Source: Methylobacterium goesingense (lineage in GTDB: Bacteria > Pseudomonadota > Alphaproteobacteria > Rhizobiales > Beijerinckiaceae). From it: a stretch of DNA of 39,207 bases. Positions within the stretch are counted from its first letter, which is position 1; each line of letters opens with the position of its first letter. The translations under genes and the position numbers were made by a program. The stretch is taken from contig NZ_BPQL01000001.1 in the NCBI RefSeq assembly GCF_022179225.1, positions 1 through 39,207 of the forward strand, read 5' to 3'. The notes below the pieces were generated by a model. It was given only the letters and a program-made list of their open reading frames with translations. It ran no database searches and was not told where the DNA came from. Of this stretch, positions 1 through 7,773 are shown piece by piece.

Positions 1-219
1 TGCGGCTTCTGCACGCCGGGCCAGATCCTGAGCGCGGTCGGGCTGATCCAGGAGGGCCAGACCGGGGGCGACCCCGAGCGGGTGCGCGAGGGCATGAGCG
101 GCAATCTCTGCCGCTGCGGCGCCTATGCGGGCATCACGCAGGCGGTGCTCGCGGCCCACACGGTGATGACGGGGCCGGACGTCCTGCCCGGGCGCCAGCT
201 CGCGGAGGATGCGGCATGA
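1..219 (+). CDS. 2Fe-2S subunit of a PaoABC-type molybdenum hydroxylase (partial, 5' end outside window)
   Basis: Only the last 72 codons are present. The fragment opens inside the CGFCTPGQ motif and continues to NLCRCGAY. Together these supply the four cysteines of the second (C-terminal, all-helical) [2Fe-2S] cluster of xanthine-dehydrogenase-family small subunits. The N-terminal plant-ferredoxin-like cluster, and any Tat signal as found in E. coli PaoA, lie upstream of the window. In this family the subunit carries electrons from the molybdenum site to the flavin subunit. The stop (217-219) overlaps the start of the FAD subunit gene in an ATGA junction (216-219), so the two are translationally coupled. 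Family identity is secure; the oxidised substrate (an aldehyde, by analogy with PaoABC) is inference. Confidence 0.93.
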   Translation, partial: CGFCTPGQILSAVGLIQEGQTGGDPERVREGMSGNLCRCGAYAGITQAVLAAHTVMTGPDVLPGRQLAEDAA

Positions 220-1298
220 AGGCCTTCGACTACATTCGCGCGACCAGCGTCGCCGAGGCGGTCGCGGCCGCCGCCCGGCCGGGGGCCGCCTATTTCGCCG
301 CCGGCACCAATCTCGTCGACCTGATGAAGGGCGGGATCAGCCGTCCGGACAGCCTCGTGGACATCACCCGCCTGCCCGGCCTCGACCGGATCGAGCGCGG
401 TGCCGACGGTTCGACCCGGATCGGCGCCCTGGTGCGCAACGCGGCCCTGGCACACGATGCGAGCATCGCCCGGCGCTACCCGGCGCTGGCGGAGGCCCTG
501 CTCTCGGGCGCCTCGGGCCAGTTGCGCAACGCCGCCACCACCGCCGGCAATGTGCTGCAGCGGACCCGCTGCCAATATTTTTACGACACCGCCAGCGCCT
601 GTAACAAGCGCGACCCCGGCGCCGGCTGCGCCGCCGGCGGCGGCGTCACTCGGAGCCACGCGGTGCTCGGCTGGAGCGAGCACTGCATCGCCACTCATCC
701 GTCCGACTTCTGCGTGCCGCTCGCGGCGCTGGACGCCAGCGTGGAGATCGAGGGGCCGGGTGGCGCGCGCTCCGTGCCCCTGGAGGCGTTCCACCGCCTG
801 CCCGGCGACCACCCTGAGCGCGAGACCGTGCTGGAGCCGGGCGATCTCGTCGTCGCCGTCACCCTGCCGCCCGAGGCGGAGCACTTCGCCGGGCACAGCC
901 GCTACCTCAAGGTCCGCGAGCGTACCTCCTACGCCTTCGCGGTGGTCTCGGCGGCGGTAGGCCTGCGGATGGACGGGGATCGGATCGGGGAAGCCCGCAT
1001 CGCGCTCGGCAGCGTCGCCCTGAAGCCCTGGCGGGCCCGGGAGGCCGAGCGCCTGCTGGCCGGTGCCGTTCCGGCCCCGGAGATTTTCGCCCGGGCAGCC
1101 GAAGCGGCGCTGGCGGATGCCAGACCCTCGGGGGACAACGCCTACAAGATCGAGCTCGCCCGCCGCATCGTGGTGCGCGCGCTCACCCTGGCGACCGCCG
1201 GCACGCCGGACCGCGTCCCCGCGCTTCCTGCGAGTCCCTTTGCCGCCAGCCCCATCGCCCCCCTCACCCCCCCGGCCGGAGCCCCCGCCCATGCCTGA
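216..1298 (+). CDS. FAD and [4Fe-4S] subunit of molybdenum hydroxylase (PaoB/YagS-type)
   Basis: A 360-residue middle subunit of the molybdopterin dehydrogenase FAD-binding family. Residues 26-40 (YFAAGTNLVDLMKGG) and 106-114 (AATTAGNVL) form the flavin-binding loops. Directly after them is an insertion with cysteines 119, 129, 138 and 157 (RTRCQYFYD, CNKRDPGAGC, SEHC). This matches the extra [4Fe-4S] site that sets PaoB-type subunits apart from ordinary xanthine dehydrogenases. A CO-dehydrogenase-flavoprotein-like C-terminal domain follows (about 210-320). The tail beyond about 325 is Ala/Pro-rich and longer than in E. coli PaoB (318 aa). The start overlaps the 2Fe-2S gene by 4 nt and the end overlaps the molybdenum subunit gene by 8 nt, so the three form one operon. 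The subunit passes electrons to the final acceptor. Confidence 0.92.
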   Translation: MKAFDYIRATSVAEAVAAAARPGAAYFAAGTNLVDLMKGGISRPDSLVDITRLPGLDRIERGADGSTRIGALVRNAALAHDASIARRYPALAEALLSGASGQLRNAATTAGNVLQRTRCQYFYDTASACNKRDPGAGCAAGGGVTRSHAVLGWSEHCIATHPSDFCVPLAALDASVEIEGPGGARSVPLEAFHRLPGDHPERETVLEPGDLVVAVTLPPEAEHFAGHSRYLKVRERTSYAFAVVSAAVGLRMDGDRIGEARIALGSVALKPWRAREAERLLAGAVPAPEIFARAAEAALADARPSGDNAYKIELARRIVVRALTLATAGTPDRVPALPASPFAASPIAPLTPPAGAPAHA

Positions 1299-3522
1299 GC
1301 GTCAGCGCCACGGCGCCTCCATCGGCCAGCCCCTGACCCGGCGCGACGGCCACGCCAAGATCACGGGGTCCGCCCGCTACAGCGCGGATTTCAGGCCCGA
1401 GGGCCTCGCCCACGCGGTGATGGCGGTGAGTTCGGTCGCCCGCGGCCGGGTCACCCATCTCGACGTCGCGGCGGCGGAAGCGCATCCCGGCGTCGTCGCG
1501 GTGATCACGCCGGAGAACGCCCCGGCGCTCGCCAAGTCGCCGGACCTGAAGGACAATCCCTTCGCGTTCCGCCTCGACCTCCTGCAGAACGACGGCGTGC
1601 GCTACGCCAACCAGCCGATCGCGGTGGTCATCGCCGAGACGCTGGAGGCCGCCACCGAAGGCGCGGCCCTGCTCGCACCCCGCTACGAATCGGAGGCCGT
1701 CAGCGTCGCCCTCGGAGCCGGCGAGGTGTTTCGCCCCGAGACCATCGGGGCCGGCTCGGCCACCGACGAGGGCTCGGGTGACATCGCCGCCGGCATGGCG
1801 GCGGCCGAGACGCGGATCGAGGCGACCTACGACACGGCCGCACAGTACCACAACGCCCTGGAGCCCCATTCCAGCGTGGCGGAGTGGGACGGCGACCGCC
1901 TGACCCTGTACACGCCGACCCAGGCGCTCTGGATCGCCAAGGGCCGGCTCGCTGGCCTGTTCGGCATCCCGCAAGAGAACATCCACGTGGTCTGCCACTA
2001 TCTCGGCGGCGGCTTCGGCTCGAAGGGCTTCATCACCGCGCCGCAGATCCTTGGGATTATGGCGGCGAAGCTCGTCGGGCGCCCGGTCAAGCTGGTGACC
2101 CGGCGCGAGCAGATGTTCGGACCCGTCGGCCACCGCGCCGCCACGCGCCAGACCCTGAAGCTGGGCGCCACCCGCGACGGCACGCTGACCGCCCTCGACC
2201 ACCACACCCTGACCTTGACGAGCCGGTACGACGATTTCGTCGAGCCCTCCGGCATCCTCTCGCGCCACCTCTACGCGGCGGGCGCGATCGCGACGACGCA
2301 CGCGGTCTCCCGGGCCGATATCGGCACCCCGATCTTCATGCGCGCCCCCGGCGAGGCCTCGGGCAGCGTCGCGGTGGAGAGCGCCCTCGACGAGCTGGCC
2401 CTGGAACTCGACCTCGACCCCCTGGAGATCCGCCTGCGCAACTACGCCGAGGTGGAGCCGATCAGCCATCGGCCGTTCTCCTCGAAGGCCCTGCGCGAAT
2501 GCTACACCCAAGGCGCCGAGCGCTTCGGCTGGGCCTCTCGTCCCCGGCTGCCGCGCCAGATGCGCGACGCCGACGGGCTCCTCGTCGGCTGGGGTCTCGG
2601 CACCGCCACCTACCCGGCCGGGATGATGCAGGGCGAGGCCCGCGCCACGCTCCGGGCCGACGGCACGGGCCTCATCGAGACCGCCGCCCAGGACATGGGC
2701 CAGGGCGCCTGGACCGTGCTGGCACAGATCGGCGCAGACGGGCTTGGGCTTCCGATCGACCGGATCGAGCTGCGCATCGGCGATTCGAACCTGCCGAACG
2801 GCGGCCTGGCCGGCGGCTCCACCGGGACCGCCACCAGCGGCACGGCGGTCGACAACGCCGCGAAGGGCGCCATCGCGGCCCTGGCGGAGCTCGCCGTCAA
2901 CGACCGCGCCTCACCCCTCTACGGCGCCGGCAATGCCGGCGTCACCGCCGCCGACGGTCGTCTCGCCCGCCGGGACGACCCCGCCCGCTCCGAATCCTTC
3001 GGCGAGATCCTGGCCCGCGCCGGCAAGACCTCCGTCGAGGCGAAGGGCCAGGGGCAGGGCGATCCCGCCGCGCAGAAGACCTACGCGATGCACGCCCACG
3101 GGGCGGTCTACGCGGAGGTGAAGGTCGACCCCGATCTCGGCCAGATCCGGGTGACGCGCCTCGTCGGCGCCTTCGCGGCCGGGCGGATCATCAACCCGCA
3201 CCTCGTGCGCAGCCAGTATTACGGCGGCATGATCTGGGGCGTGTCCCTGGCCCTGCACGAGCACGCGGTGCTCGATCCGCGCTCGGGCCGGGTGATGAAC
3301 GGGAATCTGGCCGAGTACCACATCCCGGTGAATGCCGACGTGCCCGCGATGGAGGCGATCCTGGTGGAAGAGCACGATCCGCACGTGAACCCGCTGGGCA
3401 TCAAGGGGGTCGGCGAGATCGGCATCACCGGCACCGCCGGCGCCATCGCCAACGCGGTCTGGCACGCCACCGGCGTGCGGGTGCGCGACATTCCCATCAC
3501 CCTCGACCGGCTGCTGGGATGA
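1291..3522 (+). CDS. Molybdenum-cofactor-binding large subunit of molybdenum hydroxylase (PaoC/YagR-type)
   Basis: A catalytic subunit of 743 residues (E. coli PaoC is about 730). I use the ATG at 1291, which has GGAG at 1278-1281 and gives the family N-terminus (LTRRDGHAKITGSARYSADF); the frame stays open further upstream. The aldehyde-oxidase a/b-hammerhead domain spans about residues 15-125. The Moco-binding part contains GGGFGSKG and FMRAPGEASG. Near the C-terminus, IKGVGEIGITGT carries Glu709, equivalent to the base that activates the molybdenum-bound water in xanthine oxidase-family enzymes. A MCD-cytosine cofactor and aldehyde substrate are expected from PaoABC but not shown here. The last gene of the operon is followed by a strong hairpin at 3537-3559. 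No maturation factor (PaoD/XdhC-like) follows it inside the window. Confidence 0.93.
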   Translation: MPERQRHGASIGQPLTRRDGHAKITGSARYSADFRPEGLAHAVMAVSSVARGRVTHLDVAAAEAHPGVVAVITPENAPALAKSPDLKDNPFAFRLDLLQNDGVRYANQPIAVVIAETLEAATEGAALLAPRYESEAVSVALGAGEVFRPETIGAGSATDEGSGDIAAGMAAAETRIEATYDTAAQYHNALEPHSSVAEWDGDRLTLYTPTQALWIAKGRLAGLFGIPQENIHVVCHYLGGGFGSKGFITAPQILGIMAAKLVGRPVKLVTRREQMFGPVGHRAATRQTLKLGATRDGTLTALDHHTLTLTSRYDDFVEPSGILSRHLYAAGAIATTHAVSRADIGTPIFMRAPGEASGSVAVESALDELALELDLDPLEIRLRNYAEVEPISHRPFSSKALRECYTQGAERFGWASRPRLPRQMRDADGLLVGWGLGTATYPAGMMQGEARATLRADGTGLIETAAQDMGQGAWTVLAQIGADGLGLPIDRIELRIGDSNLPNGGLAGGSTGTATSGTAVDNAAKGAIAALAELAVNDRASPLYGAGNAGVTAADGRLARRDDPARSESFGEILARAGKTSVEAKGQGQGDPAAQKTYAMHAHGAVYAEVKVDPDLGQIRVTRLVGAFAAGRIINPHLVRSQYYGGMIWGVSLALHEHAVLDPRSGRVMNGNLAEYHIPVNADVPAMEAILVEEHDPHVNPLGIKGVGEIGITGTAGAIANAVWHATGVRVRDIPITLDRLLG

Positions 3523-3536
3523 GACCCGACCTCGGT

Positions 3537-3559
3537 ACGGCGCCCGACCCGGGCGCCGT
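3537..3559 (+). terminator. GC-rich hairpin after the molybdenum hydroxylase operon
   Basis: A perfect 10-bp inverted repeat, ACGGCGCCCG / CGGGCGCCGT, with a 3-nt loop begins 14 nt after the stop of the large subunit. No T-run follows, so it may act as a high-GC terminator, a 3'-end stabiliser, or both. The structure is seen in the sequence; its function is inferred from position. Confidence 0.45.
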
Positions 3560-3669
3560 CACGAAAGCTTGACCACGGCCTGAAACGCGGGAGCCGTTAA
3601 CCGCGTAGAAGCAGGATTGCCGCGACGGGCATCGGTCCCGTCCCGGCGTTCCAGATCCAAGCGCTTCGC

Positions 3670-6321
3670 ATGTCAGCCCCGCCCCAACCCAAGAACGAGC
3701 GTGACCGCGTCGACGCCGTGCGGGCCCTGTCCCTGGTCGGGACCGCGCCGGAGCCGCATTTCGATGCCGTCTGCCGGACCGCCCAGGCGCTGTTCGGGGT
3801 CTCGATCTGCCTGGTTTCGCTGGTCGAGGAGCACGAGCAATGGTTCAAGGCCCGGTGCGGCCTGGACCTGTCGGGGACATCGCGTGCGATCTCGTTCTGC
3901 ACGCACGCGATCCTGGCCGACGCGGTCTTCGTGGTCGCGGACGCGACGCGGGACGCGCGCTTCTGGGACAATCCCCTCGTCACCGGCCCGCCCGGCATCC
4001 GCTTCTACGCGGGCGCGCCCCTGATCCTGCGACCGGGCATCCGGGTCGGCACCCTCTGCCTGATCGACACGAAGCCGCGTGACCTGAGCGCCGCGGAGTC
4101 GCGCCGGCTCGAGGACCTGGCGCGGGTCGTCGTCGCGCACCTGCGCCTCCACGAGGCCCTGCGGGCCGGCGAGGCCCTGGCCCGGGAACGCGCGGCGGAC
4201 ATCGCCGCGCGCCGGCAGGCCGAGGCGGCGGCGGCCGAGAGCGAGGCTCGTTACCGCGAGGCCTTGGATTCGGCCCACGAGGCCATCCTGGGCCAGATTG
4301 CCGAGGGCGTAATCGTCACCGACACGGCTGGTCGGATCACCCTCGTGAACGAGGCGGCCGCCGCGATCCACGGCGTCGCGCGCCTGGATGTCGAACCGGA
4401 CGATTACAGCGAGACCTACCACCTCTACACCGAGGAGGGCGTGCCTTACCCACCCGAGGATCTGCCGCTCGCCCGGGCCGTGACCGGCGCCACGGTCCGG
4501 GATGCCCGGTGGCGGGTCCGGCGCCCGGACGGCGTCGAGGTCCTGGCGATCGGCTCCGCCCGCCCCCTCGTCGGTCGTGACGGACGCCAGGTCGGCGCCG
4601 TCCTGACCATGCGGGACGACACCGCGCGCGATGCGGCCGAGCGCGCCCTGCGCGCGAGCGAGGCGGAGTTGCGGGAACTCAACGCCACCCTGAGCGCGCG
4701 GGTGGAGGCCCGCACCCGCGACGCGGAGGCGGCCACGCGGGAAGCCGAGCGCGCGAGCCTGGCCAAGACCGAGTTCCTGGCCTCCATGAGCCACGAGATC
4801 CGCACGCCGCTGAACGCCATCCTGGGCTTCACCGACCTGATGATCACCTCGGACCGCCTGCCCCCCGACCTCCTGCGCCAGGCCGAGTTCGTGCGGACCT
4901 CCGGAGCCGCGCTGCTGACGATCGTCAACGACATCCTCGACTTCTCGAAGGTCGAGGCTGGCGCCGTCGCGCTCGACCGGCAGGCCTTCGACCCGCGGGC
5001 CCTGATCGACAGCGGCCTGTGCATCGTGCGCGGCTCGGCCGCGCAGAAGGGCCTCGCGGTCCGGGCGGTGATCGACCCGGCCCTGCCGCGCAGCCTGTAC
5101 GGCGACGCGGCGCGCCTGCGGCAGGTTCTGCTGAACCTCCTCAACAACGCCATCAAGTTCACGTCGCAGGGCTCCGTGACGCTGAGCGTGCGGCACGTGG
5201 GGACCACCGAGACCGGCGAGCGCCTGAGATTCAGCGTGGCCGATACCGGCATCGGCATCGCGCGCGCCAAGCAGGGCCAGCTGTTCCAGCGCTTCTCCCA
5301 GGTGGACGGCTCGATCGAGCGGGATTTCGGCGGCACGGGCCTGGGTCTCGCCATCTGCAAGCAGCTGGTCGACCTCATGGGTGGCGAGATCGGCGTCCAG
5401 TCCGAAGAGGGCCTCGGCGCCACCTTCTGGTTCGCGTTGACCCTGCCCCTCGGGGCCACCGCGCAGCGGACGTCCCGGGCCGAGGGCACAGCTGTCGCCC
5501 GGCGGGCGGGGCGCCTGCTCCTCGTCGAGGACAACCGGATCAACCAGGACCTCGCCCGGGCGGTCCTGGAGATCGGCGGCCATGCCGTCGACGTGGTCGC
5601 GGACGGCGCCTCCGCCATCCGCGCCGTGACGGAGGGGGCCTACGACCTCGTCCTCATGGACGTGCAGATGCCGGGCATGGACGGCATGACGGCGACCCGG
5701 CACATCCGCGCGCTCGGCACCGCCGCCGCCACGATCCCGATCCTCGCGATGACCGCCAACGTGCTGCCCGATCAGATCCGGATGTTCCGGGAGGCCGGCA
5801 TGGACGATCACGTCGGCAAGCCCTTCGACCGGGCGGAACTCTACCGGGTCGTCGAGCACTGGCTCGCGCGGGAGGCGGACCCGGGAGGTGGCCGGGAGAC
5901 GGTTCGCCAGGCGGCAGGCCGACCCGGCGACGATCCGAGCCTCCTCGACCGGATCGCCTTCGACGCGGTGATCGGCCTGATCGGCGGCGGGCGGATCGCC
6001 GGCACCCTGGAGACCCTCGCCGAGGAGTTGGATGCCAGCTTCGCGGGCGCCTGCGAGACCCGGGAAGACCGGGATCAGCTCCGCTTCGAGGCGCATCACT
6101 GCGTGTCCTCCGCCGGCACGCTGGGGTTCCTCGCCCTCTCCGAGGCGGCCCGGGCCCTGGAGCACTGCAACGAGCAGCGGATCGCCCAGGAGGGCCCGGA
6201 GGCGTTCCACCGCGGGCTCGCGGAGGTCAGGAACCTCGCGGACCGGACGGCGCGCTATGCCGAGCGGCTCGCCGCCGAGCTCGCCGGAGCGGAAGCCGCC
6301 CCCCGCGCGCCGCGCTCCTAA
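3670..6321 (+). CDS. Soluble hybrid histidine kinase: GAF-PAS-HisKA-HATPase-REC-Hpt-like
   Basis: A sensor kinase of 883 residues without membrane segments, so cytoplasmic. Domain order: GAF (about 25-160), helical linker (165-205), PAS (about 205-325), coiled coil (325-368), and HisKA with phospho-acceptor His375 in MSHEIRTPLN. The HATPase_c part has the N-box NLLNNAIKF (489-497), DTGIGI (from Asp525) and GGTGLGLA (about 554-560). The receiver domain has acidic pair Glu620/Asp621, phospho-acceptor Asp664 in LMDVQMPG and Lys717. The C-terminal region (about 755-860) resembles an Hpt domain: His809 in AHHCVSSAG is placed like the phospho-histidine, but the usual LKGS after it is replaced by CVSS. 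No cognate response regulator is adjacent. The signal is unknown. The stop (6319-6321) overlaps the convergent anti-sigma stop. Confidence 0.93.
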   Translation: MSAPPQPKNERDRVDAVRALSLVGTAPEPHFDAVCRTAQALFGVSICLVSLVEEHEQWFKARCGLDLSGTSRAISFCTHAILADAVFVVADATRDARFWDNPLVTGPPGIRFYAGAPLILRPGIRVGTLCLIDTKPRDLSAAESRRLEDLARVVVAHLRLHEALRAGEALARERAADIAARRQAEAAAAESEARYREALDSAHEAILGQIAEGVIVTDTAGRITLVNEAAAAIHGVARLDVEPDDYSETYHLYTEEGVPYPPEDLPLARAVTGATVRDARWRVRRPDGVEVLAIGSARPLVGRDGRQVGAVLTMRDDTARDAAERALRASEAELRELNATLSARVEARTRDAEAATREAERASLAKTEFLASMSHEIRTPLNAILGFTDLMITSDRLPPDLLRQAEFVRTSGAALLTIVNDILDFSKVEAGAVALDRQAFDPRALIDSGLCIVRGSAAQKGLAVRAVIDPALPRSLYGDAARLRQVLLNLLNNAIKFTSQGSVTLSVRHVGTTETGERLRFSVADTGIGIARAKQGQLFQRFSQVDGSIERDFGGTGLGLAICKQLVDLMGGEIGVQSEEGLGATFWFALTLPLGATAQRTSRAEGTAVARRAGRLLLVEDNRINQDLARAVLEIGGHAVDVVADGASAIRAVTEGAYDLVLMDVQMPGMDGMTATRHIRALGTAAATIPILAMTANVLPDQIRMFREAGMDDHVGKPFDRAELYRVVEHWLAREADPGGGRETVRQAAGRPGDDPSLLDRIAFDAVIGLIGGGRIAGTLETLAEELDASFAGACETREDRDQLRFEAHHCVSSAGTLGFLALSEAARALEHCNEQRIAQEGPEAFHRGLAEVRNLADRTARYAERLAAELAGAEAAPRAPRS

Positions 6322-7064
6322 TCCCGGATCAACCGGCCGGAATACACCACCGGTCCAGTCGGCTGGCCGGTGGGCGAGCCGCCCTCCGGCTCGACCGAGA
6401 CGGCGAAGGTCCCGTCCGCGAGTGCATCGGCGGCCGCCGGCGTTGTCAGGCCGTCGAGGGATAGGCCCCGGGTGCCCGATCCGACGAGGCCGAGGGTCTT
6501 CGGGGCCTGACCGGCGCCGACATACCAGAGTTCGAGGCTGCGTCCCGCCGGAGCCTGCGCCTCGACCGGGCGGACCCGCGCGGTCCCGGCCCGGGTGTCG
6601 ACGCTGACGAGGAGCGCGGGCGCCTCGCCGCCGCGGCTCACCACCGCGACGTAGCGTCCATCCGCGTCGGTCGGCCGGGAGGGTCCGAGGGCGATGACCA
6701 GGGCGAGACCCGCCGCCAGGGCGGCGGCCGTGCCGGTAGCGAGGCGCCAGCGCCGCAGGGACCGGCGGAGCGGGCCGATCGCGTCGTCGTTGGCGGCGAT
6801 GGGGGGCGCCGGGGCGCGGGCGAGCGCGCGGGCGATGGCCGGCCAGACGTCCGGCCCCGGCGCGATCTCGGGCGCCGTGAGGGCGAGCGGCGCCAGGCGC
6901 CGCTCCCAGGCGTCGCGGGCCGCGCGCGCTGCGGGGTCCGTGGCCAGCTCGCGCTCCACCAGGGCCCGCTCGGCCGGATCGAGGGTGCCGAGCACGGATT
7001 CGGCCAGGCGCAGGTCGCGGTCGCCGGAGGACGCGCCGGGATCGGAGGGTGTGCCGGCGCTCAT
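6318..7064 (-). CDS. RskA-type anti-sigma factor (single-pass membrane protein)
   Basis: A 248-residue protein reading from the ATG at 7064. The cytoplasmic N-terminal part (about 1-105) has the small sigma-binding helical region (LRLAESVLGTLDPAERALVE). A transmembrane helix follows at about 107-127 (WRLATGTAAALAAGLALVIA), then a C-terminal RskA-like domain with SLELWYVGAGQAPKTLGL (about 185-205). No HxxxCxxC zinc motif is present, as expected for RskA/RskA-like factors that are controlled by regulated proteolysis rather than zinc-thiol chemistry. The start overlaps the sigma gene stop in an ATGA junction (7061-7064), the usual arrangement of a sigma factor with its inhibitor. It is proposed to hold the sigma factor at the membrane until an envelope signal arrives. 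The open frame continues upstream of 7064, but that part would lie inside the sigma gene. Confidence 0.88.
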   Translation of the reverse strand: MSAGTPSDPGASSGDRDLRLAESVLGTLDPAERALVERELATDPAARAARDAWERRLAPLALTAPEIAPGPDVWPAIARALARAPAPPIAANDDAIGPLRRSLRRWRLATGTAAALAAGLALVIALGPSRPTDADGRYVAVVSRGGEAPALLVSVDTRAGTARVRPVEAQAPAGRSLELWYVGAGQAPKTLGLVGSGTRGLSLDGLTTPAAADALADGTFAVSVEPEGGSPTGQPTGPVVYSGRLIRD

Positions 7065-7657
7065 GCGGCACCGTCCAGGCAGCCGCGCAGGGTCGCGAGG
7101 CCGCGATGCAGCCAGGTCTTGATGGTGCTCACGGGTCGGTCGTAGCGCAGGGCGAGATCCTCGCGGGACTGGCCCTCGCAATAGGCCAGCACGATGCAAT
7201 CGCGGTGCAGCGCCTCGAGGCGGCCGAGGCACGCCTGGAGGGCGTTGCGCCCGAGGATCGTGCCCTCGCTGTCGTGGGGGTCGACCAGCCGCTCCACCCA
7301 ATCCTCCCCGTCCTCGTTGATCGGCCCCTGTACCTCGCGGCGCCGGCGCAAGCCGTCGATCGCGCGGTTGCGCGCAATGGCGCAGAGCCAAGCCAGGGGG
7401 CGTCCGGCCGCCGGGCTGTAGGACGCGGCATTCTGCCAGACGCGCAGGAACACGTCCTGCAGAACATCCTCGGCCGCGCCGCGATCCGGCTGGATACGCA
7501 GGATCACCCCGAGAAGTTTCGGGGCCGTCCGATCATACAGGGCCCGCAGGGCGGCCTCGTCATGTCGGGCGATGGTCGCGATGAATCCCGCGAGGGCGGC
7601 GTCGGTGCGCGCGGGATCGTCCGCCGGGAGATCGCCGCGCAGGGGACTGGCACGCAA
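7061..7657 (-). CDS. ECF (RpoE-like) RNA polymerase sigma factor
   Basis: An ECF sigma factor of 198 residues. Region 2 covers about residues 40-108 (LRALYDRTAPKLLGVILRI, AEDVLQDVFLRVWQNA, PLAWLCAIARNRAID). Region 4 covers about 148-195 (LEALHRDCIVLAYCEGQS, RPVSTIKTWLHRGLATL). There is no region 1 or 3. The start is TTG at 7657, chosen because GGAGGA (7673-7668) lies 10 nt upstream and no ATG or GTG fits the N-terminus. The gene is translationally coupled to the RskA-like anti-sigma gene. A candidate ECF-type promoter, TAACC-16-CGTC at 7740-7716, could give autoregulation. serA ends 116 nt upstream on the same strand, so read-through from serA is possible. Target genes cannot be assigned from this window. 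Confidence 0.92.
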   Translation of the reverse strand: MRASPLRGDLPADDPARTDAALAGFIATIARHDEAALRALYDRTAPKLLGVILRIQPDRGAAEDVLQDVFLRVWQNAASYSPAAGRPLAWLCAIARNRAIDGLRRRREVQGPINEDGEDWVERLVDPHDSEGTILGRNALQACLGRLEALHRDCIVLAYCEGQSREDLALRYDRPVSTIKTWLHRGLATLRGCLDGAA

Positions 7658-7715
7658 AGGCTGGGTTTCCTCCGTGTCCGGCGCCAGGACGGCTCGATCC
7701 GGTCGCGGTCCTTCG

Positions 7716-7740
7716 GACGGGACCGCTTCAGCCCAGGTTA
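7716..7740 (-). promoter_or_regulatory. Candidate ECF-sigma promoter for the sigma/anti-sigma operon
   Basis: Read on the minus strand, TAACC (7740-7736) and CGTC (7719-7716) are separated by 16 nt, 58 nt before the TTG start of the sigma gene. The AAC-type -35 and CGT-type -10 are typical of ECF promoters, many of which are autoregulated. This is a pattern match only. Confidence 0.35.
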
Positions 7741-7773
7741 GCCGAGGCGGCGCCGACGCGCCACCGCGCGCCC

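Noticed and set aside
1063..1290. Upstream extension of the molybdenum subunit by 76 residues
   Set aside because: It overlaps the end of the FAD subunit gene in another frame and is Pro/Arg-rich; the ATG at 1291 has a ribosome-binding site and the family N-terminus.
3673..7071. Long minus-strand open frame (over 1100 codons) opposite the hybrid kinase and across the anti-sigma gene
   Set aside because: Lies antisense to clear multi-domain genes; its Arg/Gly/Pro/Ala-rich product shows no domain. High GC removes stop codons from shadow frames.
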